From contig NZ_JBJHZZ010000004.1 in NCBI RefSeq assembly GCF_045310675.1, forward strand, positions 124,001-188,000: DNA of 64,000 bases. The letters run 5' to 3'. Under the pieces are notes generated by a model. That model was not told the origin of the DNA, made no database searches, and saw nothing but the letters and a program-made list of their open reading frames with translations. Source of the DNA: Clostridium_AT stratigraminis (GTDB taxonomy: Bacteria; Bacillota; Clostridia; Clostridiales; Clostridiaceae). Numbering within the stretch: the stretch's first letter is position 1; each line of letters starts with the position of its first letter. Shown here in pieces: positions 51,817 to 59,289 of the stretch. The translations under genes were made by a program, and so were the position numbers.

Positions 51817-52309
51817 GACACTCTTCTTCCGTAAATATTTTATGAGGAACACTTAAGAAACTTATATCACTATCTAAGGAAGTACATAGTATACTTTCAT
51901 CTCCAAGTATCAAACTTTTCATTAAAAGTATTCTCTTTCCTTTAAGAATATTTTTTAAAAAACCGGTAGAGACAATAAGTCCTGTTATTTTAAAGGAAAA
52001 TTCATAGAATAAGATATCCTCAACCATTCCTATAATATCACCGTATCTATTTACTATATCCATATTTTTAATAGCTGAAAACTTAAGGAGGCTCTCTTTA
52101 CTATAACTTGAGATAATCATTGCTTTATTAAAGGAAATAATATCCTCTTTTAAAACCGTTATTGTCTTTTGAGTTAGTTTATAAGTTGAAACAACAAAAC
52201 CCCGTACTTCTCCTCTATGAAAATCAATAATTATATCCTTTACAAAGCCAACCTTTTTCCCCTTAATATCAACTACATCCATCATTTCAAAATCTTTTGT
52301 TCTAAACAT
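51800..52309 (-). CDS. double PRC-barrel domain protein
   Basis: A 169-residue soluble protein with two PRC-barrel repeats: MDVVDIKGKKVGFVKDIIID near residue 9, and KNMDIVNRYGDIIGMVEDIL near residue 83. Such proteins often bind membranes or RNA-processing partners; no specific function is known. Co-translation with an AI-2E transporter suggests an accessory or tethering role, which is inference only. ATG 52309 is preceded by AGGTGGTAC. Confidence 0.82.
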   Translation of the reverse strand: MFRTKDFEMMDVVDIKGKKVGFVKDIIIDFHRGEVRGFVVSTYKLTQKTITVLKEDIISFNKAMIISSYSKESLLKFSAIKNMDIVNRYGDIIGMVEDILFYEFSFKITGLIVSTGFLKNILKGKRILLMKSLILGDESILCTSLDSDISFLSVPHKIFTEEECHEEGI

Positions 52310-52376
52310 AGTACCACCTAAATAATTTGCAGCATAATAATATATTATTTTTTCCCAAATAATTAAAATTATAACT

Positions 52377-52426
52377 AAAAAAAGAAGAACTTTTTGAGTA
52401 TATTATAAAACTCTAAAGTTCTTCTT
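52377..52426 (-). terminator. intrinsic terminator of the isc operon
   Basis: Perfect 12-bp arms AAGAAGAACTTT / AAAGTTCTTCTT around a 21-nt loop, ending in TTTTTTT in minus-strand sense, 16 bp after the iscU stop. Confidence 0.9.
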
Positions 52427-52442
52427 AATATAAAATTCTTAA

Positions 52443-52868
52443 CTACTCTCCATGAACCTCATCATGAATATCATCATGTTCTTTATAGTCCCATGGTTCC
52501 AGTCCCTTACTAATTCTATAATTGTTTATTGCCTTATGGATTGCTTCCTCAGCAAGAACTGAGCAGTGCATTTTTACTGGTGGCAGACCATCTAGGGCTT
52601 CAGCTACAGCTTTGTTTGTAAGCTGCCATGCATCAGAAACTGATTTTCCCTTTATAAGCTCAGTAGCCATACTAGAGGATGCTATAGCAGATCCGCATCC
52701 AAAGGTTTTAAATTTTGCATCAGTTACTATTTCATTTTCTATTTTAAGATATACCTTCATTATATCTCCGCATTTTGCATTTCCAACTTCTCCCACACCA
52801 TTGGCATCTGGAATATCTCCAACGTTTCTAGGGTTCATAAAATGGTCCATTACTTTTTCACTGTACAT
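52443..52868 (-). CDS. iscU: Fe-S cluster assembly scaffold IscU (NifU N-terminal type)
   Basis: A 141-residue scaffold on which [2Fe-2S]/[4Fe-4S] clusters are built. The three ligand Cys lie in NAKCGDIMKVYLK, FKTFGCGSAIASSS and KMHCSVLAEEAIH; the conserved Asp follows the first Cys at CGD. The C-terminus (WDYKEHDDIHDEVHGE) is acidic and His-rich. AAAGGAG precedes the start. It lies 2 bp after iscS in iscR-iscS-iscU order. Confidence 0.96.
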   Translation of the reverse strand: MYSEKVMDHFMNPRNVGDIPDANGVGEVGNAKCGDIMKVYLKIENEIVTDAKFKTFGCGSAIASSSMATELIKGKSVSDAWQLTNKAVAEALDGLPPVKMHCSVLAEEAIHKAINNYRISKGLEPWDYKEHDDIHDEVHGE

Positions 52869-52870
52869 AA

Positions 52871-54055
52871 TTATTTTTCTCCTTTCTTTAAAAAGTCATC
52901 CCACAATGGTGACATCTCTCTTAATCTAGTTACTACCTTGCCTACTGTTTCAATAGCGTAATCAATTTCCTCTTCTGTATTACCTGCCCCTAAGCTTAAT
53001 CTTAAGGAGCCATGTGCTATTTCATGTGGAAGTCCTATTGCTAAAAGAACATGTGAGGGATCTAGAGAACCAGAAGTACATGCACTTCCGCTAGAAGCAC
53101 ATATTCCCATGCTGTCAAGTAAAAGAAGAATAGCTTCTCCTTCAATAAATCTAAAACAAATATTTGAATTTCCAGGTAATCTATTTTCCTTAACTGGTCC
53201 ATTTAATCTGCTATATGGTATTTTTAATAATCCTTCAACCAATCTATCTCTAAGAGCTGCAAGTCTCTTTGTATTTTCTTCTAAATTAGAGGTAGCAAGT
53301 TCTATAGCTTTTCCAAGGCCAACTATACCTGCAATGTTTTCAGTTCCAGCTCTCCTTGCCCTTTCCTGGCCGCCGCCGTGAACTAAGTTATCTATTTTAA
53401 CACCTTTTCTAATATAAAGGGCACCAGTTCCCTTTGGTCCATAGATTTTATGAGCAGCCATTGAAAGTAGATCAATGTTCATATCTTTAACATCAATTGG
53501 AACGCTTCCAACTGCCTGAACTGCATCTGTATGGAATATTATCTTCTTTTCTCTGCAGAGTTTACCAATTTCTTTAATTGGTTCAATAGTTCCTATTTCA
53601 TTATTAGCAAACATTACTGAAACTAGTATTGTCTTATCAGTAATGGCATTCTCCAAATCCTTTAAGGAAATAAAACCATATTCATCAACTGGTAAATATG
53701 TAACTTCAAAGCCATGTTTTTCTAAATACTCACAGGTATGAAGTATAGCATGATGTTCAATTGTTGTAGTTATAATATGATTTCCCTTATTAAAATTAGC
53801 AAAGGCAACTCCTTTTAAAGCCCAGTTATCTGCTTCTGAGCCGCCAGCTGTAAAAAATATTTCATTAGAATCAGCATTTATTGCCTTAGATACTCTGTCA
53901 CGAGCCTTATCAATAGCCTTTTTTGTTTCTCTTGATAAAGAGTAAATAGAAGATGGGTTACCAAACTTCTCTGTAAAATATGGAAGCATTTCTTCTAGTA
54001 CCTCTGGCTTTACATAGGTAGTAGCAGAATAATCCATATAAATTGGTTTATTCAT
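52871..54055 (-). CDS. iscS: cysteine desulfurase IscS (NifS-like)
   Basis: A PLP enzyme of 394 residues that delivers sulfur from cysteine for Fe-S clusters, thio-tRNA and, in some bacteria, selenium mobilisation. It shows PIYMDYSATTYVKPEV, the PLP site HTDAVQAVG and SMAAHKIYGPKG (Schiff-base Lys), and the mobile sulfur-carrier loop CASSGSACTSGS. The start overlaps the end of iscR by 8 bp, using GGAG within iscR. Confidence 0.96.
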   Translation of the reverse strand: MNKPIYMDYSATTYVKPEVLEEMLPYFTEKFGNPSSIYSLSRETKKAIDKARDRVSKAINADSNEIFFTAGGSEADNWALKGVAFANFNKGNHIITTTIEHHAILHTCEYLEKHGFEVTYLPVDEYGFISLKDLENAITDKTILVSVMFANNEIGTIEPIKEIGKLCREKKIIFHTDAVQAVGSVPIDVKDMNIDLLSMAAHKIYGPKGTGALYIRKGVKIDNLVHGGGQERARRAGTENIAGIVGLGKAIELATSNLEENTKRLAALRDRLVEGLLKIPYSRLNGPVKENRLPGNSNICFRFIEGEAILLLLDSMGICASSGSACTSGSLDPSHVLLAIGLPHEIAHGSLRLSLGAGNTEEEIDYAIETVGKVVTRLREMSPLWDDFLKKGEK

Positions 54056-54494
54056 TTTTGTTCACTCCTTCTAAGTCGCTAGTATTAATATTCTTATAAT
54101 CATTTATTATATCCTGAAGTGTAGTAGTTTTTGTTACACTATCAATACTATTTTTTATCTTTGCCCATAAAAGCCTAGTGGCACAGCAATCAGCATTGTC
54201 ACAGCTCTTTTCATCCAAACAGTTAGATATTTCAATTGGACCTTCAAGCACTTCCATAATTTCATCTATAGTAATATCTTTCGGTGCCCTGCTTAAAGTA
54301 TAACCACCTTGTGCTCCACGAATGCTATTAATTAAGCCTGCCTTTCTAAGTGGTGAGAAAAGCTGCTCCAAATAATATTCAGAAATATGCTGTCTTTCAG
54401 ACACATTTTTAATAGAAACCGGTTCGCCGCCATAGCGCAGAGCTAAATCCACCATTGCTTTAACTCCATATCGTCCTTTAGTAGAAAGCTTCAT
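54048..54494 (-). CDS. iscR: Rrf2-family Fe-S regulator IscR
   Basis: A 148-residue winged-helix regulator. MKLSTKGRYGVKAMVDLA and the RGAQGGYTLSRAP wing are typical. The cluster-binding loop reads CLDEKSCDNADCC. It likely represses its own isc operon when holding a [2Fe-2S] cluster. ATG 54494 gives the canonical N-terminus with AAGGAAGTG upstream; an in-frame ATG at 54536 adds a non-conserved acidic stretch. It is the first gene of the operon. Confidence 0.94.
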   Translation of the reverse strand: MKLSTKGRYGVKAMVDLALRYGGEPVSIKNVSERQHISEYYLEQLFSPLRKAGLINSIRGAQGGYTLSRAPKDITIDEIMEVLEGPIEISNCLDEKSCDNADCCATRLLWAKIKNSIDSVTKTTTLQDIINDYKNINTSDLEGVNKNE

Positions 54495-54593
54495 ATATTT
54501 CACTTCCTTATGTTCATCGTTATCATTCATACACATAATAGCAAATCAGAGTGAAATTGTCAACAATAGTGTTTATATAGCAGTAATGTAAAA

Positions 54594-54633
54594 TGCCCCA
54601 AAATGTCCTTTGTGACGACATTTTGGAGCACTG
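54594..54633 (-). terminator. intrinsic terminator of the secreted-protein gene
   Basis: In minus-strand sense CTCCAAAATGTC / GACATTTTGGGG form a 12-nt arm pair with a 9-nt loop, then CATTTTAC. Confidence 0.8.
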
Positions 54634-54646
54634 CATAATTTTATAA

Positions 54647-55852
54647 TTAATTATTTTTAGTATTATCTTCTAGTGAATCTGGCTCAACATATTTCAAGGT
54701 ATAGTTTATTATTATTGTTTGGCCATTATAGGATGCACTATAAGTTAAGTCCTGACTGCCATATAAGCCTGATGAATTTTTAGTAAAGTTAGTAGTTAAA
54801 TCCTCACTATAAAATACACCATTTATGTAAAAACTCAAGATGTATTTTTCTTGAACGTTTCCACCATTACCATGATTTCCAGTCCACATAGAGTCAATAT
54901 TACTTACTACAACATCTGATATAACTGGGCCTACTGGCACAGGTGCTGCTGGTGCTGTGAAGTTAAAGCTTTGTGAAAATTCAGGTGATCTTCCATCCTT
55001 TGCAGTATAAGAGCAAGTAGCTAAAGGAGCTACACCTTCTGTAGCCACTGCAGCTGTTTCGGAACCACCGTTGCTTAAATTCTTAATTAAATCAAAGGTT
55101 AAATCATATTTTTTAGTAGCCTCATTATAGGTCCAAACTGGACTTTGTGTTTCAAAACTTCTAATATTTACTGGTGGAACTTCTGTACCTAATAATGCAA
55201 TTCCACCATCATAGGTAGCATCAGCGCCTTGAATTATCACTGAATCTGTACCTGGAATAGCTCCTATTGTAGGATCCTGCATAACTTCTTTGCCATCATC
55301 CCAAACCTTTACAAGATTATAAGAATATGGGTACTCATTGTTTTGTCTGTCGTAAGCACCCCAGGTAAAATTAGTGTAATTAAAATGATCAACATAAGAA
55401 ACATGAATTGTTTGAGTAGTAACTGGAGCTGTAGTATGAGTTTGCCCTGCATTCTTCCCATTAATATAAACTGTTTTTGCCTTTAAAGTATAATTTACGT
55501 AACCCTTAAAGGAAGATGGGTTTACAGTAATGGAATAATTATAAGTTTTATCATCAGCCTTTACATAGGTGATGTTGCTAGATGGAACCTCAGTACCGTT
55601 TGGTTCTAAAACAGTTAATACTAATTGAGGTCCGTCAATAATAATAGTTCCGGTAAGAGTTACTGAGTTTGTAACATTGTGATTTATTTGCTTAGTAACT
55701 ACAGCAGGCAGAATAACTCCTGACTGATTACCTTGCTCCGTTCTCCCAGTAATAACTGTGTTTGCAGATGCAGGTGCTGCAAAGGCAATAGAAGCTGTGT
55801 TTAAAACCAAAAGACTTGAAAGTACTGCAACAAATGGTAATTTCTTGTTCAT
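54647..55852 (-). CDS. secreted protein of unknown function
   Basis: A 401-residue protein with a clear Sec signal peptide: basic MNKK, hydrophobic core VAVLSSLLVLNTASIAF, cleavage after AFA-A. The mature part is rich in Thr, Asn, Val, Tyr and beta-forming residues, suggesting one or more Ig-like/beta-sandwich domains (residues about 60-150 and 300-390). There is no LPxTG anchor, S-layer homology or catalytic motif. It carries a Thr/Gln-rich stretch (TTAPVTTQTIH). GGAGGAG precedes ATG 55852. It is a monocistronic unit with a conspicuous structured leader. I do not recognise the family. Confidence 0.82.
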   Translation of the reverse strand: MNKKLPFVAVLSSLLVLNTASIAFAAPASANTVITGRTEQGNQSGVILPAVVTKQINHNVTNSVTLTGTIIIDGPQLVLTVLEPNGTEVPSSNITYVKADDKTYNYSITVNPSSFKGYVNYTLKAKTVYINGKNAGQTHTTAPVTTQTIHVSYVDHFNYTNFTWGAYDRQNNEYPYSYNLVKVWDDGKEVMQDPTIGAIPGTDSVIIQGADATYDGGIALLGTEVPPVNIRSFETQSPVWTYNEATKKYDLTFDLIKNLSNGGSETAAVATEGVAPLATCSYTAKDGRSPEFSQSFNFTAPAAPVPVGPVISDVVVSNIDSMWTGNHGNGGNVQEKYILSFYINGVFYSEDLTTNFTKNSSGLYGSQDLTYSASYNGQTIIINYTLKYVEPDSLEDNTKNN

Positions 55853-55960
55853 TAATATCTCCTCCTAGAGTTTGCTAAGAGGCCGGTTACACTACTAGCT
55901 CAATATAGTTTAAGTGTCCAATTTGCCAACTATATATCATTGCTTCCACTTTCCAATATT
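55853..55960 (-). promoter_or_regulatory. structured 5' leader of the secreted-protein gene
   Basis: In gene sense ATATAGTT and AACTATAT (8 bp) enclose GGCAAATTGGACACTTA. A GC-richer stretch follows (GAGCTAGTAGTGTAACCGGC) with CTAG elements, up to CTCTAGGAGGAG before the start. The composition stands out from the AT-rich surroundings. It could be a cis-regulatory RNA or mRNA-stabilising structure. It does not match a riboswitch consensus I can name. Confidence 0.45.
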
Positions 55961-56022
55961 ATACTATATATTTATAAAGAGGAAAAGGGGAATTTTAGTA
56001 ATTTTATATTTTTTGAGCTAAA

Positions 56023-56643
56023 CTAAAAAGAATTTAGTAATTCATCTATGCTATCGATAGCTAAATAACAGTCCTCAGGACTTCCAAAGCCATATTTTGC
56101 ATATATAAATGGAATTTTAGTAAATACTGTTGCTTCATAATCACCTTGGGTATCCCCAACATATACAACATCTTCTAAATTATTTCTATCTATAACACCT
56201 TTGATATTTTCACCCTTACCTCTGCCAGTATTTCCATAGCATTCATAATCAGTAATATATTCCTTTACTCCGGCCTTTTCCATGAAGAGTTCTATATAAC
56301 CTGACTGACAATTACTAACAATAAATAACCGGAAGCTCTTAGATAGCTTAATTAGAGTATCCTTTACATTGGGATATAACAGATTATCAGTAACCTCACT
56401 TAAAGCTTCTTCTTCGTATTTACAGCATAATTCAATTAACTTCACTTTTTTCTGTTTATCTACGTCGTAGAATAGATCCTCTGCTATTACTTCCATGGTT
56501 TTCCCAAACTCTTTTTTTAAAATCTCAGGAGAAATTATTGCAGAGGTGGCACCTATTTCTTTAACTGCTCTGCTCCAAGCCTTTGCAACAACTTCTGTAG
56601 TGTCCCATAATGTACCGTCAATATCAAATATAATATTTTTCAT
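56023..56643 (-). CDS. HAD superfamily hydrolase (phosphoglycolate phosphatase-like)
   Basis: A 206-residue HAD subfamily I phosphatase. Motif I is NIIFDIDGTLWDT (nucleophile Asp), motif II LFIVSNCQS, motif III Lys in TGRGKGENIK, and motif IV VVYVGDTQGDYEAT. An alpha-helical cap lies between motifs I and II. The substrate is unknown. It is 37 bp downstream of the selenoprotein candidate, so probably co-transcribed. Confidence 0.9.
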   Translation of the reverse strand: MKNIIFDIDGTLWDTTEVVAKAWSRAVKEIGATSAIISPEILKKEFGKTMEVIAEDLFYDVDKQKKVKLIELCCKYEEEALSEVTDNLLYPNVKDTLIKLSKSFRLFIVSNCQSGYIELFMEKAGVKEYITDYECYGNTGRGKGENIKGVIDRNNLEDVVYVGDTQGDYEATVFTKIPFIYAKYGFGSPEDCYLAIDSIDELLNSF

Positions 56644-56680
56644 TAGTAATCCTGCTTTCTTAATAAGTACTATTTACCTT

Positions 56681-57172
56681 CTACTTTAACTTCAATGTTT
56701 TATTAATTGTTTCTTGAATAATTGGACTGCAGCATTTGCCTAAGGGATTATTTAATTCACAGTTACCGTTTTTCATTGCTCCGGTAAGTCTTATAATATC
56801 TTTTATATCTTTTGCTCCATCCTTTAATACACCATTTATAATTTGCTGCTCAGTAACTTGATTACAATAGCATATATATTTTGGGTTTGCATCTTTCTTA
56901 TACCATATAGGGACTTTTATCTGCTGCTTATTATAGGCTTCATTTAACTCTGAGTTAAAATAGACTATATTGCATTCTTCATTCATGCAAATTAAATAAG
57001 AAGCTTCTTTAATTTCCTTCGAAAATTCCTCTTTAATTAAATGCTTAACAGTAATATTTTTTACCTGAACGCCTTTTCTATTACATTCAGGGCATAATAT
57101 ATTTCCTTCTACTGCACCAGTAGATTTCTGCTCACTTCCTCAACAGGACTTTTTTAAATCTCGAACATCCAT
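56681..57172 (-). CDS. probable selenoprotein: CopZ-like zinc and [2Fe-2S] binding protein with in-frame TGA (Sec11)
   Basis: ATG 57172 (GGAGAG 10 nt upstream) opens a frame of 163 residues if TGA at 57140-57142 is read as selenocysteine: MDVRDLKKSC-Sec-GSEQKST. After it come CPEC (C27, C30), C62 and C67, a likely zinc site. YICYC (C101, C103), C138 and C147/C148 then follow, resembling the [2Fe-2S] ligand spacing of the N-terminal domain of Archaeoglobus CopZ. Cys forms of this family often carry a CC pair where this has C-Sec. A perfect 7-bp stem-loop follows the TGA by 15 nt. Ordinary gene finding would call only the 101-residue fragment 56681-56986. The role is perhaps metal or thiol redox chemistry. 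The alternative is a nonsense-mutated pseudogene. Confidence 0.75.
57108..57142 (-). promoter_or_regulatory. candidate bacterial SECIS element with its TGA codon
   Basis: In gene sense TGA (57142-57140), 15 nt, then TCTACTG-GTG-CAGTAGA (57124-57108). This is a perfect 7-bp stem with a G-first apical loop starting 22 nt after the TGA. Bacterial SECIS elements are hairpins with a guanosine early in the apical loop at about this distance from the UGA. Confidence 0.7.
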
Positions 57173-57294
57173 TGTAAATAATCTCTCCATTTCTTATTTA
57201 ATAATTAGCTGTGATCTATCAAACATTTCCTTAAAAAACATTTTAATTCTATTTTAATAATATCATAATACTTCATAGGAAATTCAAGATAATC

Positions 57295-57765
57295 CTATCT
57301 TATTGCTTTTAAGTGCTGAAGATGTATCCCAATATGTCCTATTCCAATAAGAATAGCTGACATAATGAGCCAAATTACCTTACCGTAAATTCCTAAAAGT
57401 AAAAAAGCCATAACAGGAAGGCTGGCACCAGGTACCGGAATGCCACAAAAGCTTCGGTAAAAGTTTTCTTCAGTAGGTTCATTTATAAAATACCTAATCC
57501 AATAAAACTCATATAAAAGCATCAATAAAAATGATAATACAAGCCACAAGCTCCATGGTGAAAAGGCTCTAATATTGAAATCGGAAAAAATAAGTATACT
57601 TAACGTACAGCATACTTGCCCAGCACGCTCAAAAAATAATAAAATTTTATTTTCCTTTGAAGTATCATAATCTACTGGCCTCCTCTTACTCCAAAAGGTA
57701 TTAGGAATCCAAAGCATCAGTAAATATATGAAGCCAACATAGGAAAAGCCTAAATGACCTAACAT
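57295..57765 (-). CDS. small polytopic membrane protein of unknown function
   Basis: A 156-residue protein with about five hydrophobic helices. Charged loops contain NTFWSKRRPVDYDTSKENK and RYFINEPTEENFYRSF; the C-terminus has GHIGIHLQHLK with several His. No family is recognised. ATG 57765 follows CAGGAGG. It lies about 85 bp downstream of a PadR regulator on the same strand, a typical position for a PadR-controlled membrane protein. Confidence 0.75.
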   Translation of the reverse strand: MLGHLGFSYVGFIYLLMLWIPNTFWSKRRPVDYDTSKENKILLFFERAGQVCCTLSILIFSDFNIRAFSPWSLWLVLSFLLMLLYEFYWIRYFINEPTEENFYRSFCGIPVPGASLPVMAFLLLGIYGKVIWLIMSAILIGIGHIGIHLQHLKAIR

Positions 57766-57850
57766 TAAATATCCTCCTGAAAAATTAATATTACCTATCT
57801 TAAAAATATTATAAGTTTATAGGGTTAATTTAAGAAAATAGCAGTACTTA

Positions 57851-58396
57851 CTATTCCCCTCTTTCCAAATTCTTTAAAATCTCCTCACACCAGTCTATAT
57901 ATAGCTTTGCTTGGCGTTTGCCGAGGTCTAATACTGAAAGAATCTGTCTATGATTGTTATGAAGCTCAATCATTTGTTCTAATTCTGAACTGAATAAATT
58001 AAACAGCTTTAGTTTTTCTTGGGATTGTTCCTTAAATTTAATTATATGTCTTCGCATTTCAGAATCATTTTTAGTAGTAGATAAAAATAACTTTAAAAGA
58101 AATTCAGACCTAACAGTATCCTTTTCATTTTCTTGCTCCATCCACTTTTTAAACTCATTTGCACCCTTAGGAGTTATTTTATAACTTATTTTCTCACGCT
58201 TTAGGTCTCCTTCTGGGTCCCTATTAGAAATCTCAACTAAGCCTTCAGCCGCCATTTTACTCAATTCAGGATATATTTGTCCATAGCTTTCCTGCCAGAA
58301 GAAGGACATTCTTATGTCTATAATTTTTTTTAACTCATATCCGCTTAAGTTTTCTTCTTGAAGTAATCCAAGTAGTACATACCTTGTTTTTTTCAT
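57851..58396 (-). CDS. PadR family transcriptional regulator
   Basis: A 181-residue regulator. The N-terminal winged helix KTRYVLLGLLQEENLSGYELKKII is the PadR signature, followed by SFFWQESYGQIYPELSKMAAEGLVE and the wing KREKISYKITPKGANEF. A C-terminal helical domain (Vir_act_alpha_C) provides the dimer interface. It lies 12 bp after the NapH-like gene and probably autoregulates that operon; an AGATAT-rich dyad lies upstream. Confidence 0.9.
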   Translation of the reverse strand: MKKTRYVLLGLLQEENLSGYELKKIIDIRMSFFWQESYGQIYPELSKMAAEGLVEISNRDPEGDLKREKISYKITPKGANEFKKWMEQENEKDTVRSEFLLKLFLSTTKNDSEMRRHIIKFKEQSQEKLKLFNLFSSELEQMIELHNNHRQILSVLDLGKRQAKLYIDWCEEILKNLERGE

Positions 58397-58408
58397 TTAC
58401 GTATCACC

Positions 58409-59131
58409 CTACTCTATTTTATAATTGATTGCCCTTTTAGGGCAGTTATCAATGCACGCCCCACATAATATACACTCATTGTCATACATGTTTCCCATTT
58501 TAACTTTCTCTGCTACCTTAAGACTCATAGGACAATGCTTGTCGCATATATGACAGTTTACACATGCATTTTCGTCTGCATATAACCTAAGTCTTTTAAT
58601 ATGCAGCTGGTTCCCTATTTTGCTTCCTATTACCATAAATGGAGCCATCCAGCAGAAATAATGGCATATGATTCTCTTACCGAATAATATACTTGGAGCA
58701 AAGAATAGTAGTACTACTCCATAATATATAACATAATCACTTATATTAGCTATAGATATTCCATGATCTGTCATACTGAAAAAATCTACAGTTAATTTTT
58801 GCTTACTAAATATAAAACAAACAATTATTATAATAATCCATATTAGCCAAGTTACATACTTTATATTGTTCTTCCAACCTTGTTTAGGACTTTTGTTATT
58901 AACATGCATTGCACATTCCTGTAAGCCGCCAGCAGGACATAAGTATCCGCAAAATAGCCTTCCAAAGAAAATTGAGCCTACAAGCATCGCTACAAATACA
59001 AGAAAGCTGCCAGTTACTATCCCTTCCATTGCCCCCTGAATAATAAGGGCTGGTGAAAAATAATAGATGGTAATTGGAAAAAGCAGCATTGCACTTAACA
59101 AAAGCAGCATTCTAAAATTTTGCCTCTTCAT
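58409..59131 (-). CDS. NapH/CcoG-like membrane ferredoxin (4Fe-4S binding protein)
   Basis: A 240-residue membrane protein with about five helices. It contains the periplasmic/cytoplasmic loop motif GRLFCGYLCPAGGLQEC and a second Cys loop FGKRIICHYFCWMAPF. A C-terminal ferredoxin domain carries two CxxCxxCxxxCP sets (CVNCHICDKHCP and CILCGACIDNCP). NapH-type proteins pass electrons from quinol or ferredoxin to a partner. No reductase is adjacent, so the partner is unknown. The start (M of MKRQNF) follows GGGGGATA; an upstream ATG at 59191 lies in the operator-like region. Confidence 0.87.
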   Translation of the reverse strand: MKRQNFRMLLLLSAMLLFPITIYYFSPALIIQGAMEGIVTGSFLVFVAMLVGSIFFGRLFCGYLCPAGGLQECAMHVNNKSPKQGWKNNIKYVTWLIWIIIIIVCFIFSKQKLTVDFFSMTDHGISIANISDYVIYYGVVLLFFAPSILFGKRIICHYFCWMAPFMVIGSKIGNQLHIKRLRLYADENACVNCHICDKHCPMSLKVAEKVKMGNMYDNECILCGACIDNCPKRAINYKIE

Positions 59132-59144
59132 ACTTATCCCCCTA

Positions 59145-59190
59145 ATATATCTTTTAGATATGTATCTTATAGATATATTATCACATGCCA
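59145..59190 (-). promoter_or_regulatory. AGATAT-rich dyad, candidate PadR operator
   Basis: In gene sense ATATATCT, AGAT, ACATATCT, AAAAGATATAT form overlapping inverted repeats of ATATCT/AGATAT just before the NapH-like gene. Interrupted AT-rich dyads with ATGTAT/ATACAT character are usual PadR sites. This is inference from position and symmetry. Confidence 0.45.
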
Positions 59191-59211
59191 TTTAATAATT
59201 CAAGGGATAAA

Positions 59212-59236
59212 AATAAAAGAGACGCAGTCGTCTCAA
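59212..59236 (-). terminator. intrinsic terminator of the toroid-domain gene
   Basis: In minus-strand sense TGAGACG / CGTCTCT is followed by TTTATTTTTATC. Confidence 0.75.
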
Positions 59237-59289
59237 ATATAATTGCAAGAGTTTATAAAAATTCTTTTTTTAAACACCTCTTTCCAATA

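Noticed and set aside
55853..55960. Possible c-di-GMP riboswitch (GGCAAA and CCGGCC words)
   Set aside because: The order and spacing of the class I conserved blocks do not fit, and no class II core was found. Kept only as an unclassified structured leader.
57001..57172. Simple pseudogene with a nonsense codon
   Set aside because: The frame is otherwise intact on both sides, the TGA follows Cys in a CC-type motif, and a SECIS-like hairpin sits at the right distance. Recoding is the better explanation, though not proved.
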